Shown: positions 27,401 through 35,834, counted from the stretch's first letter. The stretch is DNA of 64,000 nucleotides from Carnobacterium_A sp047553015 (GCF_047553015.1 NZ_CP180212.1:1178001-1242000); one strand, 5' to 3'. Notes: generated by a model from the sequence alone, not told the origin. A program made the numbers and translations.

Positions 27401-27762
27401 CCTTCACTAAATTCTTTTATTGCTTCAGAATTTAATGGTTCATCGTGTTCCATCAACATTTTTTTACTAGATAACTTCATTAAATTATGATAGCCGATTT
27501 TATTTTTAGCTAACAAAATTAAGGGGTATTCCTTTTGCGTATCTATCGTACCTTGGACATCTAACGTTATTCCGAGAATTGGTTTGATATTGTGCTTCAT
27601 ACAAACTTTATAAAAATCGACTATACCATACATGACATTATGATCTGTCAAAGCTAGTGCTTTGTATCCTCGCTCTTTCGCAGAAACGACAAGTTTTTCA
27701 ATCGATAAGGTACTTTTTAATAAACTATAAGCACTGATAACTTGCAACTGTACAAAGGGCAT
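24412..27762 (-). CDS. dnaE: DNA polymerase III alpha subunit DnaE
   Basis: This is the error-tolerant replicative polymerase of Gram-positive bacteria that extends RNA primers before PolC takes over. The 1116 residues hold a PHP domain (1-200, ALTDHNVMYGIVDF), the polymerase core with GAGRGSAAGSLV and the catalytic PDIDLDFPD, a helix-hairpin-helix region, and a C-terminal OB-fold (IRTKKGEIMAFVTLNDSSGD). No proofreading exonuclease insertion is present, as expected. I start at ATG 27762 behind GGAG; a GTG three codons earlier overlaps that site. The gap to pfkA is 184 bp. Confidence 0.96.
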   Translation of the reverse strand: MPFVQLQVISAYSLLKSTLSIEKLVVSAKERGYKALALTDHNVMYGIVDFYKVCMKHNIKPILGITLDVQGTIDTQKEYPLILLAKNKIGYHNLMKLSSKKMLMEHDEPLNSEAIKEFSEGLIAITPGKDSEFELFLLNEEQESAKKVLNAQQKLFTSDSYFIGLHLHEKTEEIQAKLKALQSPLSIKTVALGDIHYLDPSDHFSNDVLKAIGSGEKVSLAEVTTTTGPHSLLEEKQQVEKFISAGLQKASEQTNLIAETINVEIELDQHLLPRFDVPEQIDTSTYLKELCFKGLSQRKPDYTVDYQERLEYELAIIHKMGFEDYFLIVWDLMAYAHKVGIVTGAGRGSAAGSLVSYVLSITDVDPIQYNLLFERFLNEERYTMPDIDLDFPDNRREEMLEYTKNKYGQEHVAQIATFGTLAAKMALRDVARVFELSQIEANEWSNTIPKTLGITLKVAYEQSKSLRELVQKNEKNTLLFDTAKKIEGLPRHVSTHAAGVVISDEPLNKYLPLQKGSSSIHLTQYPMGNVEEIGLLKMDFLGLKNLSIIDNTLKLIKKQTQEDVNLLAIPMNDSQTLELFAKADTVGIFQFESSGIKHVLRKLGPTSIEDVAAVNALYRPGPMEQIDLFIKRKKGEAPIVYPHDSLESILSVTYGVMVYQEQVMQVASKMAGYTLGQADILRRAMAKKKKSLIDSERTRFIKGAIALGYEEKIAAEVYRYIEQFANYGFNRSHAVAYSFIAYQMAYLKAHYPEAFFVALLNSASNNPAKLKEFALEIKKRKIIILAPDINTSFYAFSLKDHTIQFGLGSIKKLRRDMILDIIRIRKEAGPFKDLIDFLRRINPKWLKEEYIKPFIYVGAFDQLGYSRGTLAASLTGILSSLALSGNNTGLFDILKPKYTQTADLSLEEKLELEEFYLGVYLSGHPTEQYEKVAMMKQTVFIQDLQVGQHEKIIGLIKNVRPIRTKKGEIMAFVTLNDSSGDCSLTLFPIKYRQYGKLLEKGELLYVEGKVESSRDETKQLIVSSLEDVKVLVELAKIERVFIRIPAEKKDTKSLQELNQILKKHRGSIPVILFYEETKKKLVLNETEWVDGTQALKLALEKIIGVENVVIQKDSTF

Positions 27763-27910
27763 TTTAGTCACTCCATTCTTACTTCATCTACCATATTATA
27801 CCCTTAATTTATAAAGATGCGCAAATAGTTGGAAAGCAGTCTTTTCACAGTTTCCTTTACAATTTTCCTAAACGTGATAAAATTACCTTGTATAAGAGAG
27901 GTGTTGTAGT

Positions 27911-28099
27911 ATGAAAATTATCGTAACATTATTTTGGGGCTTTTGTATCGGCCAAGCAATTAATTACATTGGCAGTTCGTTAACTGGCGGTTCATATAAT
28001 TTTGTAGTAGCCACTTTGATAGGACTTATTTCAGCAGGAGTTATTTTGCTAATCGGACAAGTTATTCCCAAAACAATCCATACTGGTGAAATCAAATAA
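27911..28099 (+). CDS. DUF2929 small membrane protein (YjzD-like)
   Basis: This protein of 62 residues has two hydrophobic helices (about 3-22 and 31-52) and a Gly/Ser-rich loop (IGSSLTGGSYNF) between them. It resembles the DUF2929 family, of unknown function, often found beside dnaE in lactic acid bacteria. It is divergent from dnaE, with its own ribosome site (GAGAGGTG) and a very strong terminator behind it, so it is a genuine transcription unit. Confidence 0.75.
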   Translation: MKIIVTLFWGFCIGQAINYIGSSLTGGSYNFVVATLIGLISAGVILLIGQVIPKTIHTGEIK

Positions 28100-28121
28100 A
28101 TTAACTGAATCAGTTTTGTCA

Positions 28122-28172
28122 AAAAAACCCCACCTAGCTACATGTTAAACATGTAGCTAGGTGGGGTTTTTT
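28122..28172. terminator. Bidirectional terminator between DUF2929 gene and clpB
   Basis: A perfect inverted repeat of about 24 bp with a 3-nt loop runs from A6 to T6, so it works for either strand. It separates the two convergent genes. Confidence 0.95.
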
Positions 28173-28195
28173 ATAGTTTTTTTATCTTTTTCTGT

Positions 28196-30808
28196 TTAAT
28201 CCGTTGATTCAACTGTTTCAAAAGCAAGATTTCCATCTTTAAGTGTAATTGTCACTTTAGACTTAGGCAAGATCTTTCCACCAATAATCTCTTTAGCAAG
28301 AGGAGTTTCTATGCTTTTTGTTAAATAACGTTTCAATGGTCGAGCACCGTACGTTGGATCATAAGCATTTTCAGCAATCCAAGTTTGAGCTTCTTTTGAG
28401 ATAGTTAATTCAATTTCTTGCTCAGCTAATCGTTTAGCCAAATCATTCGTTAATTTAAGCACAATTTGTTTTACTACTTCAATTGTTAAAGGCGCAAAGA
28501 GTACTGTATCATCAATACGATTCAAAAATTCAGGTTTAAAATGGGCATTCAACAAAGTAAAGACTTCTTCTTTTGCCACTTTATCGATTTGACCTTTCTC
28601 ATCTGTTCCATCTAATAAAATAGTCGAACCTATATTACTTGTCATAATCAGCACCGTGTTTTTAAAGTCGACCAAACGACCTTTTCCATCAGTTAAGCGC
28701 CCATCGTCTAGCACTTGTAATAAAACATTAAAGACATCTGGATGAGCTTTTTCAATTTCATCTAATAAGATAATGCTATAAGGATGACGTCTAACAGCTT
28801 CTGTCAGTTGTCCCCCTTCTTCATACCCAATGTATCCTGGAGGTGCTCCGACTAGACGAGAAACAGAGTGTTTTTCCATATACTCACTCATGTCGATACG
28901 CACCATACGATCTTGTGAGTCAAATAAGTTTTCAGCAAGGGCTTTAGCTAACTCTGTTTTACCGACACCTGTTGGACCAAGGAATAAAAATGAACCAATT
29001 GGACGATTAGGATCTTGTAATCCTGCTCTTGCACGAATAACCGCGTCAGTGACACTTTCAACTGCTTCATCTTGTCCAATGACACGTTCATGTAACGTAT
29101 CAGCTAGATATAAGAGTTTTTCCCTTTCACCTTTAACCAATCTTGTAACCGGAATACCTGTCATGCGGCCTACAACTACTGCAATCTCATTTTCTGTTAC
29201 AGATTCTTGAACCAATCGTTGCTTGTCTTCTTGATCTTTTAAATTTTTAGATTCTAATTCCTTTAGCTCTTTTTCTAAAGCTGGAATTTGGCCATGACGC
29301 AAGACAGCTGCTCGCTCTAAATCATAATTGCTTTCAGCATCTTCTAATTCGCGACGAGCTTGTTCTATTTCAGAACGTTTATCACGCAACTTAGCGACTT
29401 CTTCTTTTTCTGTTTCCCATTTCATTTTTAAAGAATTGGCTTCCTCACGTAAATTAGCTAATTCTTCACGTAAAATCTCTAATCTACGTTTACTTGCTTC
29501 GTCTTTTTCTTTTTTTAGCGCAGCCTCTTCTATTTCTAATTGCATCAATCGACGTGTCACTTGATCCAATTCTGTTGGCATAGAGTTCATCTCAACTCTA
29601 ATGGTTGCACAAGCCTCATCGACTAAGTCGATTGCTTTATCTGGCATAAAACGGTCTGTAATATAACGATTAGAAAGATTTGCGGCTGCTACCAGTGCAT
29701 TATCATGAATATTTACACTATGATGGATTTCAAATCGTTCTTTTAAACCGCGTAAAATGCTAATCGTATCTTCTACGTTTGGTTCCTCAACCATGACTCT
29801 TTGGAAACGTCTCTCTAATGCCTTATCTTTTTCCATATAGAGTTGGTACTCATTTAAAGTTGTTGCACCAATACAGTGTAATTCTCCACGAGCTAACATT
29901 GGTTTCAATAAGTTTCCTGCATCCATACTTCCCTCTGTTTTACCAGCACCAACGATGGTATGAATTTCATCGATAAAGAGAATAATTTTTCCATCACTCT
30001 TTTTCACCTCTTTTAAAACAGCTTTCAGCCGCTCTTCAAACTCACCACGGTATTTTGCTCCTGCAATTAAGGATCCCATATCTAACGAAAAGATGGTTTT
30101 GTCTTTCAAATTCTCTGGCACATCTTTGCGAACAATTCTTTGAGCTAATCCTTCAATGATGGCTGTTTTACCAACACCGGGCTCGCCTATCAAAATAGGA
30201 TTATTTTTAGTTTTTCTTGATAAAATACGAATAACGTTTCTAATTTCCTCATCTCGTCCAATTACTGGATCTTGTTGGCCACTTTTTACTGCTTTCACTA
30301 AATCAATACCATATTTTTCAAGAGCTTGATAACTCTCCTCCTGATTTTTTGAAGTCACACGATCGCCTCCTCGTAATTCTTCTATTTGTTCTTTTACTTG
30401 TTTTTCAGTTAGTCCATTTGATACTAAATATTTTGTTAATTCATAGTTTTTTAATTTCATTAAGGCCAACAAAACAACCTCAGTTGCTAAATAGTCATCC
30501 TGAAACTTTGCACGTAATGTATCTGCTTCAGACAATAAGTGAAACAGATTTTGACTTAAATTTTGACCATAGTTTACTGAACTGCCTTCTACTGTTGGCA
30601 TTCGCTCTAATTTTTGGTCAATAAATTGGTCAAATTTATCCACATCTAAACCCATACTTTGATAAAAACCACGCGCAAAGTTAGATGGAGTCATAAATAT
30701 TTTCCATAGATGGACAATATCTATTTCCTGATGGTGTCTGTTTATTGCGACATTTTGCGCTTCCGCTAATGATTCTTGCATCGTAGAAGTCATTTTTTCA
30801 CTATCCAT
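28196..30808 (-). CDS. clpB: ATP-dependent disaggregase ClpB
   Basis: ClpB is a hexameric AAA+ chaperone that pulls proteins out of heat-induced aggregates together with DnaK. The 870 residues include a double Clp N-domain (1-150), NBD1 with Walker A GEPGVGKT at 208-215, a long coiled-coil middle domain (about 405-525) and NBD2 with GPTGVGKT, GYEEGG pore loop and DDGRLTDGKG. The coiled-coil middle domain distinguishes it from ClpC. The ATG at 30808 follows AAGGAGG. A strong promoter with an overlapping CtsR-type site indicates heat-shock control. Confidence 0.97.
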   Translation of the reverse strand: MDSEKMTSTMQESLAEAQNVAINRHHQEIDIVHLWKIFMTPSNFARGFYQSMGLDVDKFDQFIDQKLERMPTVEGSSVNYGQNLSQNLFHLLSEADTLRAKFQDDYLATEVVLLALMKLKNYELTKYLVSNGLTEKQVKEQIEELRGGDRVTSKNQEESYQALEKYGIDLVKAVKSGQQDPVIGRDEEIRNVIRILSRKTKNNPILIGEPGVGKTAIIEGLAQRIVRKDVPENLKDKTIFSLDMGSLIAGAKYRGEFEERLKAVLKEVKKSDGKIILFIDEIHTIVGAGKTEGSMDAGNLLKPMLARGELHCIGATTLNEYQLYMEKDKALERRFQRVMVEEPNVEDTISILRGLKERFEIHHSVNIHDNALVAAANLSNRYITDRFMPDKAIDLVDEACATIRVEMNSMPTELDQVTRRLMQLEIEEAALKKEKDEASKRRLEILREELANLREEANSLKMKWETEKEEVAKLRDKRSEIEQARRELEDAESNYDLERAAVLRHGQIPALEKELKELESKNLKDQEDKQRLVQESVTENEIAVVVGRMTGIPVTRLVKGEREKLLYLADTLHERVIGQDEAVESVTDAVIRARAGLQDPNRPIGSFLFLGPTGVGKTELAKALAENLFDSQDRMVRIDMSEYMEKHSVSRLVGAPPGYIGYEEGGQLTEAVRRHPYSIILLDEIEKAHPDVFNVLLQVLDDGRLTDGKGRLVDFKNTVLIMTSNIGSTILLDGTDEKGQIDKVAKEEVFTLLNAHFKPEFLNRIDDTVLFAPLTIEVVKQIVLKLTNDLAKRLAEQEIELTISKEAQTWIAENAYDPTYGARPLKRYLTKSIETPLAKEIIGGKILPKSKVTITLKDGNLAFETVESTD

Positions 30809-30854
30809 TTCTAATTCCTCCTTGATTACAATGTATTCATTTATTTATGACTTT

Positions 30855-30884
30855 AGTATAAATCTTTGGTTAGAATTGGTCAAA
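30855..30884 (-). promoter_or_regulatory. clpB promoter with overlapping CtsR-type operator
   Basis: On the minus strand TTGACC (30878-30883), a 17-bp spacer and TATACT (30855-30860) form a near-consensus promoter. On the plus strand GGTTAGA-ATT-GGTCAAA (30868-30884) matches the CtsR heptad pair GGTCAAA-N3-GGTCAAA, with one perfect and one degenerate half. CtsR represses clp genes in Firmicutes. Confidence 0.75.
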
Positions 30885-30937
30885 TATTTTATGCTTGTTT
30901 TTTTAAAAAATAGTCGTTATAAGTTTATTTTTCAATA

Positions 30938-30971
30938 AAAAAAGCTCTGACAAAATGTCAGAACCTTTTTT
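30938..30971 (-). terminator. Terminator of yitW-like gene
   Basis: TCTGAC/GTCAGA stem extended by AAAAAAG/CTTTTTT. Its 3' arm on the plus strand overlaps the gene's stop codon. Confidence 0.85.
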
Positions 30972-31311
30972 ATCTTATTCCTAATGCAATTCGTGCATAA
31001 CGACTCATTTTGGTGGTATCCCATGCAGGATACCAAACTAGTTTTACTTCGGAAGAAGTGACTTCTGGCACCGTTCTCAAGGCATGTATAATATCGTCTG
31101 TGATGACATCAACCAGAGGACAACCCATTGTTGTTAAGGTCAAATCAATTTGGCAAAAGCCATTTTCATATAAGTGAACATTGTAGACCAGACCTAGATT
31201 GACAATATCAATTCCCAGTTCTGGATCTATTACTTGTTCTAAAGCAGCAATGATGCGCTCTTTTATTTCTTTTGCTTCTTCTTCTTTCCATAATGTACTA
31301 TCTTTTTCCAT
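30970..31311 (-). CDS. yitW: Metal-sulfur cluster assembly factor (MIP18/DUF59 family, YitW-like)
   Basis: This 113-residue protein of the MIP18 family helps in maturing iron-sulfur proteins. The family block is visible: VIDPELGIDIVNLGLVYNV (about 27-45) and the single conserved Cys in TLTTMGCPL near residue 63, thought to bind the metal or cluster. The ATG at 31311 follows GGAGGTG. It is next to a yitV-like hydrolase, a yitU-like phosphatase and a yitT-like membrane gene, a set also found together in Bacillus, though the biological link among them is unclear. Confidence 0.88.
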   Translation of the reverse strand: MEKDSTLWKEEEAKEIKERIIAALEQVIDPELGIDIVNLGLVYNVHLYENGFCQIDLTLTTMGCPLVDVITDDIIHALRTVPEVTSSEVKLVWYPAWDTTKMSRYARIALGIR

Positions 31312-31386
31312 ACTGTGAACACCTCCAATTAGTAGGGCTATTTTACTTGGTTTAAGTTTAAAAGTAAATCTATCCTATTAAATTGA

Positions 31387-32145
31387 TTACAAATGAGTTG
31401 AAAAAAAAGTAGCCATTTCTACAGATTTCGCATAGGGAACTTTATGGCCTATACCTTTGCTAGTTGAAAAACTTACATTTGATCCGTAAGATTGATGCTT
31501 TACTTTCTCATAAAAATCAAATGTTGGCTGATATGGAACTAAATCGTCCTGAGTTCCATGCCAAAAATGAACGAAACGATTAGCAATCTTTTCTGGGTGT
31601 TTAGCTAAAGAAATAGGCATTAGGGCGGTAAGCGAGCCAGTCAAAACTTCTTTACTAATTGGTAACTCTATTCCTTCTGTCCACTTAGATGATAACAGCC
31701 ATTTCGTAAAATTAACTGGATCTGGACTCCCCATTAAAATAGCTGCCGTTTTAATCCAAGGAAATTGCGTTAAAGCAGCACACGTTGTAAAACCACCCAT
31801 CGAAAGACCGGATACACCAAAACGATCAGAATCACTCAATCCCTTATTTACGTAATACTCTCTCATCAAAGGCAGTTCAATTAAATTTCTTGTAACAACA
31901 TTCCAAAATTCAAGTCCTTGACTTGATAGATCTTTTTCTTTTCTTTCTCCATGTAGATAAGCATCAGGCAATAGTGCACGAAACCCTTTTTTCGCTAACT
32001 CATACCCATTAACCAAAGAACTTTCTTTATTACTCGTCCAACCATGAAAAAAAATGACTGTTGGCAATAAATCTAATTCTTTCCCTTTAGGACTTATCTC
32101 TAATAAAGGTATTCCTTCAACTGTTACAGATTTTATTGAAATCAT
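31387..32145 (-). CDS. Alpha/beta hydrolase (YitV-like esterase)
   Basis: This 252-residue cytoplasmic serine hydrolase has the prolyl-oligopeptidase-like alpha/beta fold. The oxyanion segment FFHGWTSNKES is near residues 33-43, the nucleophile elbow GLSMGG near 115-121, and Asp and His follow in HGTQDDLVPY and GIGHKVPYA, so a full triad is present. No signal peptide is visible. The resemblance to B. subtilis YitV is supported by the yitW neighbour. The natural substrate is unknown. Confidence 0.85.
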   Translation of the reverse strand: MISIKSVTVEGIPLLEISPKGKELDLLPTVIFFHGWTSNKESSLVNGYELAKKGFRALLPDAYLHGERKEKDLSSQGLEFWNVVTRNLIELPLMREYYVNKGLSDSDRFGVSGLSMGGFTTCAALTQFPWIKTAAILMGSPDPVNFTKWLLSSKWTEGIELPISKEVLTGSLTALMPISLAKHPEKIANRFVHFWHGTQDDLVPYQPTFDFYEKVKHQSYGSNVSFSTSKGIGHKVPYAKSVEMATFFSTHL

Positions 32146-32256
32146 TCATTTCCCTCTTTTCGTAAGACACCTATTTATGGTACAGTATGTAAACATGTAG
32201 GTACTATACTATTCTAACATAAAAAACGCATTACTTTGTAATAGAAGGAGCAAAAA

Positions 32257-33066
32257 ATGGATAAAAAACTTATTGCCGTTGACTTAGACGGAACAACATT
32301 GAATCAACACTCTCTCATTTCAGATAAAACAAAACAAGTTTTCCAAAAGGCTAGAGAAGCTGGTCACATCATTTCGATTGCGACAGGAAGACCTTATCGA
32401 AACAGCAAGCATTATTACGATCAGTTAAAAATGAGTACACCGATGATTAATTTTAATGGAGCGTTGTGCCACGTGCCTAATGAGAAAGATTGGTCTGATC
32501 AATACCATAAAACAATTAGTCGTGATATTGCTTTAGATATGCTCGATTTGAAAAAAGATTTTGATATTCAACTTATTGCAGCTGAATTACTTGATTCTGT
32601 CTATACCGATGAATCATTTTTACCTTACCCTGATTTTTTTCCACATGGCCAAAAAGATGTACTAAAATTATCTTCAACTAGTTTAAAACAAAATCCTACC
32701 TCTGTTTGTGTGTTCACAGCACAAGCAAACCAAGAACAAATTATCAATAAAATCAGTCAACGCTACGGTAATTTAGTTGAGATCAGAACATGGGGTGGTC
32801 AAACTCCTTGTTTAGAAGTTGTTTCTGCCGGTGTTCAAAAAGCCCTTGGTGTTGAACGTGTAGCTAGCGCCTATGGCATAAAACAGCAAAACGTTATTGC
32901 TTTTGGTGACGAAGACAATGATTATGAAATGATTCAATACGCTGGTAATGGTGTTGTAATGAAAAATGGGATTCAAGCTTTAAAAGATATTGCTAATGAT
33001 ATGACCGAAGAGACAAATGATAATGATGGCTTAGCTCTTTATTTAGAAAAAATTCTTCGTCTTTAA
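32257..33066 (+). CDS. Cof-type HAD phosphatase (YitU-like)
   Basis: This Cof-type haloacid dehalogenase-family phosphatase has 269 residues. The nucleophile motif VDLDGTTLN lies at 8-16, the SIATGRPYR motif II follows, and VIAFGDEDNDYEMI gives the metal-binding acidic residues. The substrate is probably a sugar phosphate or FMN-type phosphate as in relatives such as YitU, but the sequence does not decide this. The ATG at 32257 follows GAAGGAG. It is divergent from the esterase gene and convergent with the yitT-like gene. Confidence 0.88.
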   Translation: MDKKLIAVDLDGTTLNQHSLISDKTKQVFQKAREAGHIISIATGRPYRNSKHYYDQLKMSTPMINFNGALCHVPNEKDWSDQYHKTISRDIALDMLDLKKDFDIQLIAAELLDSVYTDESFLPYPDFFPHGQKDVLKLSSTSLKQNPTSVCVFTAQANQEQIINKISQRYGNLVEIRTWGGQTPCLEVVSAGVQKALGVERVASAYGIKQQNVIAFGDEDNDYEMIQYAGNGVVMKNGIQALKDIANDMTEETNDNDGLALYLEKILRL

Positions 33067-33070
33067 AAAT

Positions 33071-33116
33071 AAGTAAAAAAGGGTACTCATAAATTGTGAG
33101 CACCCTTTTTTTACTT
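33071..33116. terminator. Bidirectional terminator, HAD gene / yitT-like gene
   Basis: AAGTAAAAAAGGGT-CTCA pairs with TGAG-ACCCTTTTTTTACTT around one mismatch, leaving a 7-nt loop. It fits both converging genes. Confidence 0.9.
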
Positions 33117-33119
33117 ATA

Positions 33120-34016
33120 TTATTGATTTGATCTTCGAGCTTTTTGTTGATCTGAACTTAAAAATTCTCCTACTACTTTGTTTGTTCCCATAAAATTAAC
33201 GAAAGCTGCTGCATCAGCCTCTTTAACGGCTTGCTCTAAATCATACATTTCATAATTACTAATAACAATCATCAAAACAGAACGATCAAGTCCAGTGTAA
33301 CCACCTTTAGCAGGAATAATCGTAATGCCTCGAATCATCTTTTCATGGATAGCTTTCACCAAGGCATCCGGATCATTTGTAACAATCATTGCAGTTACTT
33401 TTTGATGACTAGTGTGAATCATGTCAACTACTCTAGTCATAACGTAGATAGAAAGCAAGGTATACATTGCATACTGCCAGCCATTAATGAAGCCAGCTGC
33501 AACAACAATCATGCCATTTATAGTTAATAGAAAACTACCAACTGAACGACCAGTTGTTTTAGCTAAAACCATTGAAATAATGTCTAATCCTCCGGTTGAA
33601 AAACCATATTTCAATGCAAATCCGATACCTGCTCCACCGATTACTCCTCCAAAAAGTGAATTCATTATTGGATCGGTTGTTAACGGTGAAATAGGTAAAA
33701 TAATAGTGAAAAAAGAAATGAAGACAGAGGTCATAAAGCTATAAAGAGTGAAATCTTTACCAATTTTAAACCAGCCCAATAAAGCGATGGGAATATTAAT
33801 AAGTAAAATAAATATCCCGGTATCGATTGTAATTTGAAATCCATTTTCAAAAAGATGTGAGAGCAATTGAGAAATCCCATTTACTCCAGGAGCATATATT
33901 TGAGAAGGAATCAAAAAATTATTTAAGGCAAATGAATTTGTAATCGATGCAAATAAAACAAAAAATATTTTTTTAGCTTGTTCTCTCCAAAAAATTGGTG
34001 TTTTTAATTGTTTCAA
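33120..34016 (-). CDS. YitT family membrane protein (DUF161/DUF2179)
   Basis: This 298-residue polytopic membrane protein has about five or six helices (DUF161 region, residues 15-205) including NSFALNNFLIPSQIYAPGVNGIS and LKYGFSTGGLDIIS. A C-terminal soluble DUF2179 domain (about 215-285) follows, with GITIIPAKGGYTG. The family is common in Firmicutes; some members relate to transport, but the function is not settled. The start is TTG at 34016, directly behind GGAGG with 7-bp spacing. It is monocistronic. Confidence 0.88.
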   Translation of the reverse strand: MKQLKTPIFWREQAKKIFFVLFASITNSFALNNFLIPSQIYAPGVNGISQLLSHLFENGFQITIDTGIFILLINIPIALLGWFKIGKDFTLYSFMTSVFISFFTIILPISPLTTDPIMNSLFGGVIGGAGIGFALKYGFSTGGLDIISMVLAKTTGRSVGSFLLTINGMIVVAAGFINGWQYAMYTLLSIYVMTRVVDMIHTSHQKVTAMIVTNDPDALVKAIHEKMIRGITIIPAKGGYTGLDRSVLMIVISNYEMYDLEQAVKEADAAAFVNFMGTNKVVGEFLSSDQQKARRSNQ

Positions 34017-34136
34017 TGTGTAACCTCCTGAGACTATTATTTGTACAGTTCGATAAGATTTTAATAAAGCAGAAAGAAATTACTTTATGCCTTTAATTAT
34101 TTGCTCTGTTATCTTCAGCCTCGTTTTAAATTATGG

Positions 34137-34142
34137 TATAAT
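34137..34142 (+). promoter_or_regulatory. Extended -10 promoter of yajQ
   Basis: TATAAT preceded by TGG forms an extended -10 box 45 bp upstream of the yajQ start codon. No good -35 is present, as is usual with extended -10 promoters. Confidence 0.6.
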
Positions 34143-34187
34143 AGAGCTAATGTAACCAATTTCATAAATTTAATGGAGGCAAAAATA

Positions 34188-34679
34188 ATGGCAAAAGAAG
34201 CGAGTTTTGATATTGTTTCAGAAACAAATTTAGAAGAAGTAAAAAATGCAATCCAAATGGTCAAAAAAGAAATTGATACGCGCTTTGATTTCAAAGGCAC
34301 GATTAGCGAAGTTAAGTTAGAAAAGGATCAATTAGTTATTGTTTCAGAAAGTGAATTCAAATTAGAACAAGTAAAAGATATCTTGACTAACAAATTAGTT
34401 AAAAGAGACATTTCTTCAAAAAACCTTCACTTTGAAAAAATTGAAAAAGCTTTTGGTGGAAATGTTAGACAGACAGCTGATTTAGTCAATGGAATTGACA
34501 AAGAAAACACAAAAAAAATAACACAGCTTATCAAGCAAGCTGAACTAAAAGTAAAGACACAAATTCAAGACGACCAAATTAGAGTTACTGGTAAAAATAG
34601 AGATGATTTACAAAAAGTAATGGCCCTTTTACGTGAAGCTAATTTACCAATCGCATTACAATTTACTAATTACCGTTAA
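34188..34679 (+). CDS. yajQ: YajQ family nucleotide-binding protein
   Basis: The 163-residue protein has the YajQ fold of two ferredoxin-like domains. The diagnostic N-terminus AKEASFDIVSETNLEEVKNA and the DTRFDFKGTISEV segment identify the family. Some homologues bind cyclic di-GMP or nucleic acid; the role in this organism is unknown. The start is ATG 34188 behind GGAGG; longer versions of the frame lie across the promoter. It is monocistronic, with a promoter in front and a terminator behind. Confidence 0.93.
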   Translation: MAKEASFDIVSETNLEEVKNAIQMVKKEIDTRFDFKGTISEVKLEKDQLVIVSESEFKLEQVKDILTNKLVKRDISSKNLHFEKIEKAFGGNVRQTADLVNGIDKENTKKITQLIKQAELKVKTQIQDDQIRVTGKNRDDLQKVMALLREANLPIALQFTNYR

Positions 34680-34725
34680 AAAAGCCTGTTGCTCAGCAGT
34701 GTTCGATGTGAGCAACAGGTTTTTT
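34678..34725. terminator. Bidirectional terminator, yajQ / osmC-family gene
   Basis: CCTGTTGCTCA pairs with TGAGCAACAGG, with A- and T-runs on both sides. Confidence 0.92.
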
Positions 34726-34729
34726 ATTT

Positions 34730-35158
34730 TTAATTGGTGTATCCCTCTATAGCCTTAACAATAACAGTCTCACTTCCCATTAGTAATTTAGATACTGGGC
34801 AAAGTCTCTCTGCTACTCCTACAAGTTTTTCTACTTCTTCAAATTCTAATCCATCTATTTGTGCTGTAGCAAGTACATCAAAATAATAGCCAGGTTTTGT
34901 TGTTTCTTTTACAAAATCTACATGAACTTCGACTCTACTCTTATTTTGTTTACCTCTAGCGTTTAATACGGACCGTAGTGTAGCGTTTAAGCAGGTGCTT
35001 AAAGAAAGGCCCAACAATTCTTCCGGGTTTGTACCAGGAGCATTTGAAGTCGGGCTAGACAAACTTACTTTTAAGCCATCATTTTTTACATAAGCTATTC
35101 CATCAACACCATTTTCATTAACCATTTCAGCATGAAATAAACTTTTGGGAGTTGTCAT
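34730..35158 (-). CDS. OsmC/Ohr family peroxide-reducing protein
   Basis: The 142-residue protein belongs to the OsmC/Ohr fold, thiol peroxidases that reduce organic hydroperoxides using lipoyl or dithiol donors. The two reactive Cys residues are visible in LSTCLNATLRS (about 55) and AERLCPVSKLL (about 118), with EELLGLSLSTC typical of the family. The exact subclass (Ohr or OsmC) is not decided here. The ATG at 35158 follows AAGGAG. It is convergent with yajQ. Confidence 0.88.
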   Translation of the reverse strand: MTTPKSLFHAEMVNENGVDGIAYVKNDGLKVSLSSPTSNAPGTNPEELLGLSLSTCLNATLRSVLNARGKQNKSRVEVHVDFVKETTKPGYYFDVLATAQIDGLEFEEVEKLVGVAERLCPVSKLLMGSETVIVKAIEGYTN

Positions 35159-35200
35159 GTTTTTATCTCCTTTAGATGTATTTTATTGTTTTTATTTTAC

Positions 35201-35626
35201 TTATACAGTAAGAACTTCTGCAATTCTTGGTAAAATAGCCTTAGCAATAGTTGAACCGGTTACTAGCATTTCATAAAGAGGCATAACGTCAGTTGAAGTT
35301 CTTCCTAATAGTCTCATATAAATTTCGCCATCAGAACCTAAACAAATACGATAATATCCTGATTGCAACTCATTTAATTCATTTATTAATTCTAACACAG
35401 CTGCTTTTTTACTAAAGTTTGATACAAAAGCTAGATGATGGTACACGATTTGATAATCGGATCTTTCATCTTCCTTATCAAATACAATACCAAAAGGTAA
35501 AGCTTTCTCTTTTGTTAATTGAAATTTCCCATTATAAGAAACTTGGCCATTTTCAATTTCTCTTTTAGCTAAAGGGATTTGTTTCTCTTTTAATATTGTT
35601 TCAAACTGGTCTGTTATTTTAGTCAA
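35201..35626 (-). CDS. Uncharacterised protein, YbjN-like
   Basis: This is a 141-residue soluble protein with no signal peptide or membrane helix. The pattern ELINELNELQSGYYRICLGSDGEIYMRLL near residues 79-108 resembles YbjN/sensory-regulator-like chaperone folds, but the match is by eye. The start is a TTG at 35626 behind GAGG with 7-bp spacing, and the first in-frame Met lies very late, so TTG is real if the gene is. It is 42 bp upstream of the OsmC-family gene on the same strand and could be co-transcribed. Function unknown. Confidence 0.62.
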   Translation of the reverse strand: MTKITDQFETILKEKQIPLAKREIENGQVSYNGKFQLTKEKALPFGIVFDKEDERSDYQIVYHHLAFVSNFSKKAAVLELINELNELQSGYYRICLGSDGEIYMRLLGRTSTDVMPLYEMLVTGSTIAKAILPRIAEVLTV

Positions 35627-35796
35627 TTGAATACCTCATTCCATATTTTTTACTACCATTTTCAAGATAAGTATAACGTACTTAATCAGTGAAATACAAG
35701 CTTATCCGTTATTTTTAAATGGATGACACTCTTTTATTTCATGACCAGTGATAGAGCCTAAAAACTTTATTGGTCTATATTTTTTTACAAAAAAAA

Positions 35797-35826
35797 ACAC
35801 CTCAACGTCATAAAAACGTTTGATGT
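35797..35826 (-). terminator. Terminator of the rRNA-tRNA operon
   Basis: ACATC-AAACG pairs with CGTTGAGGTGT, followed on the minus strand by nine T residues (35797-35789). It lies just past the last tRNA. Confidence 0.85.
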
Positions 35827-35834
35827 CTATTTTA

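Noticed and set aside
28830..29210. 126-codon frame opposite clpB
   Set aside because: Antisense shadow of the conserved AAA+ domain, with no ribosome site.
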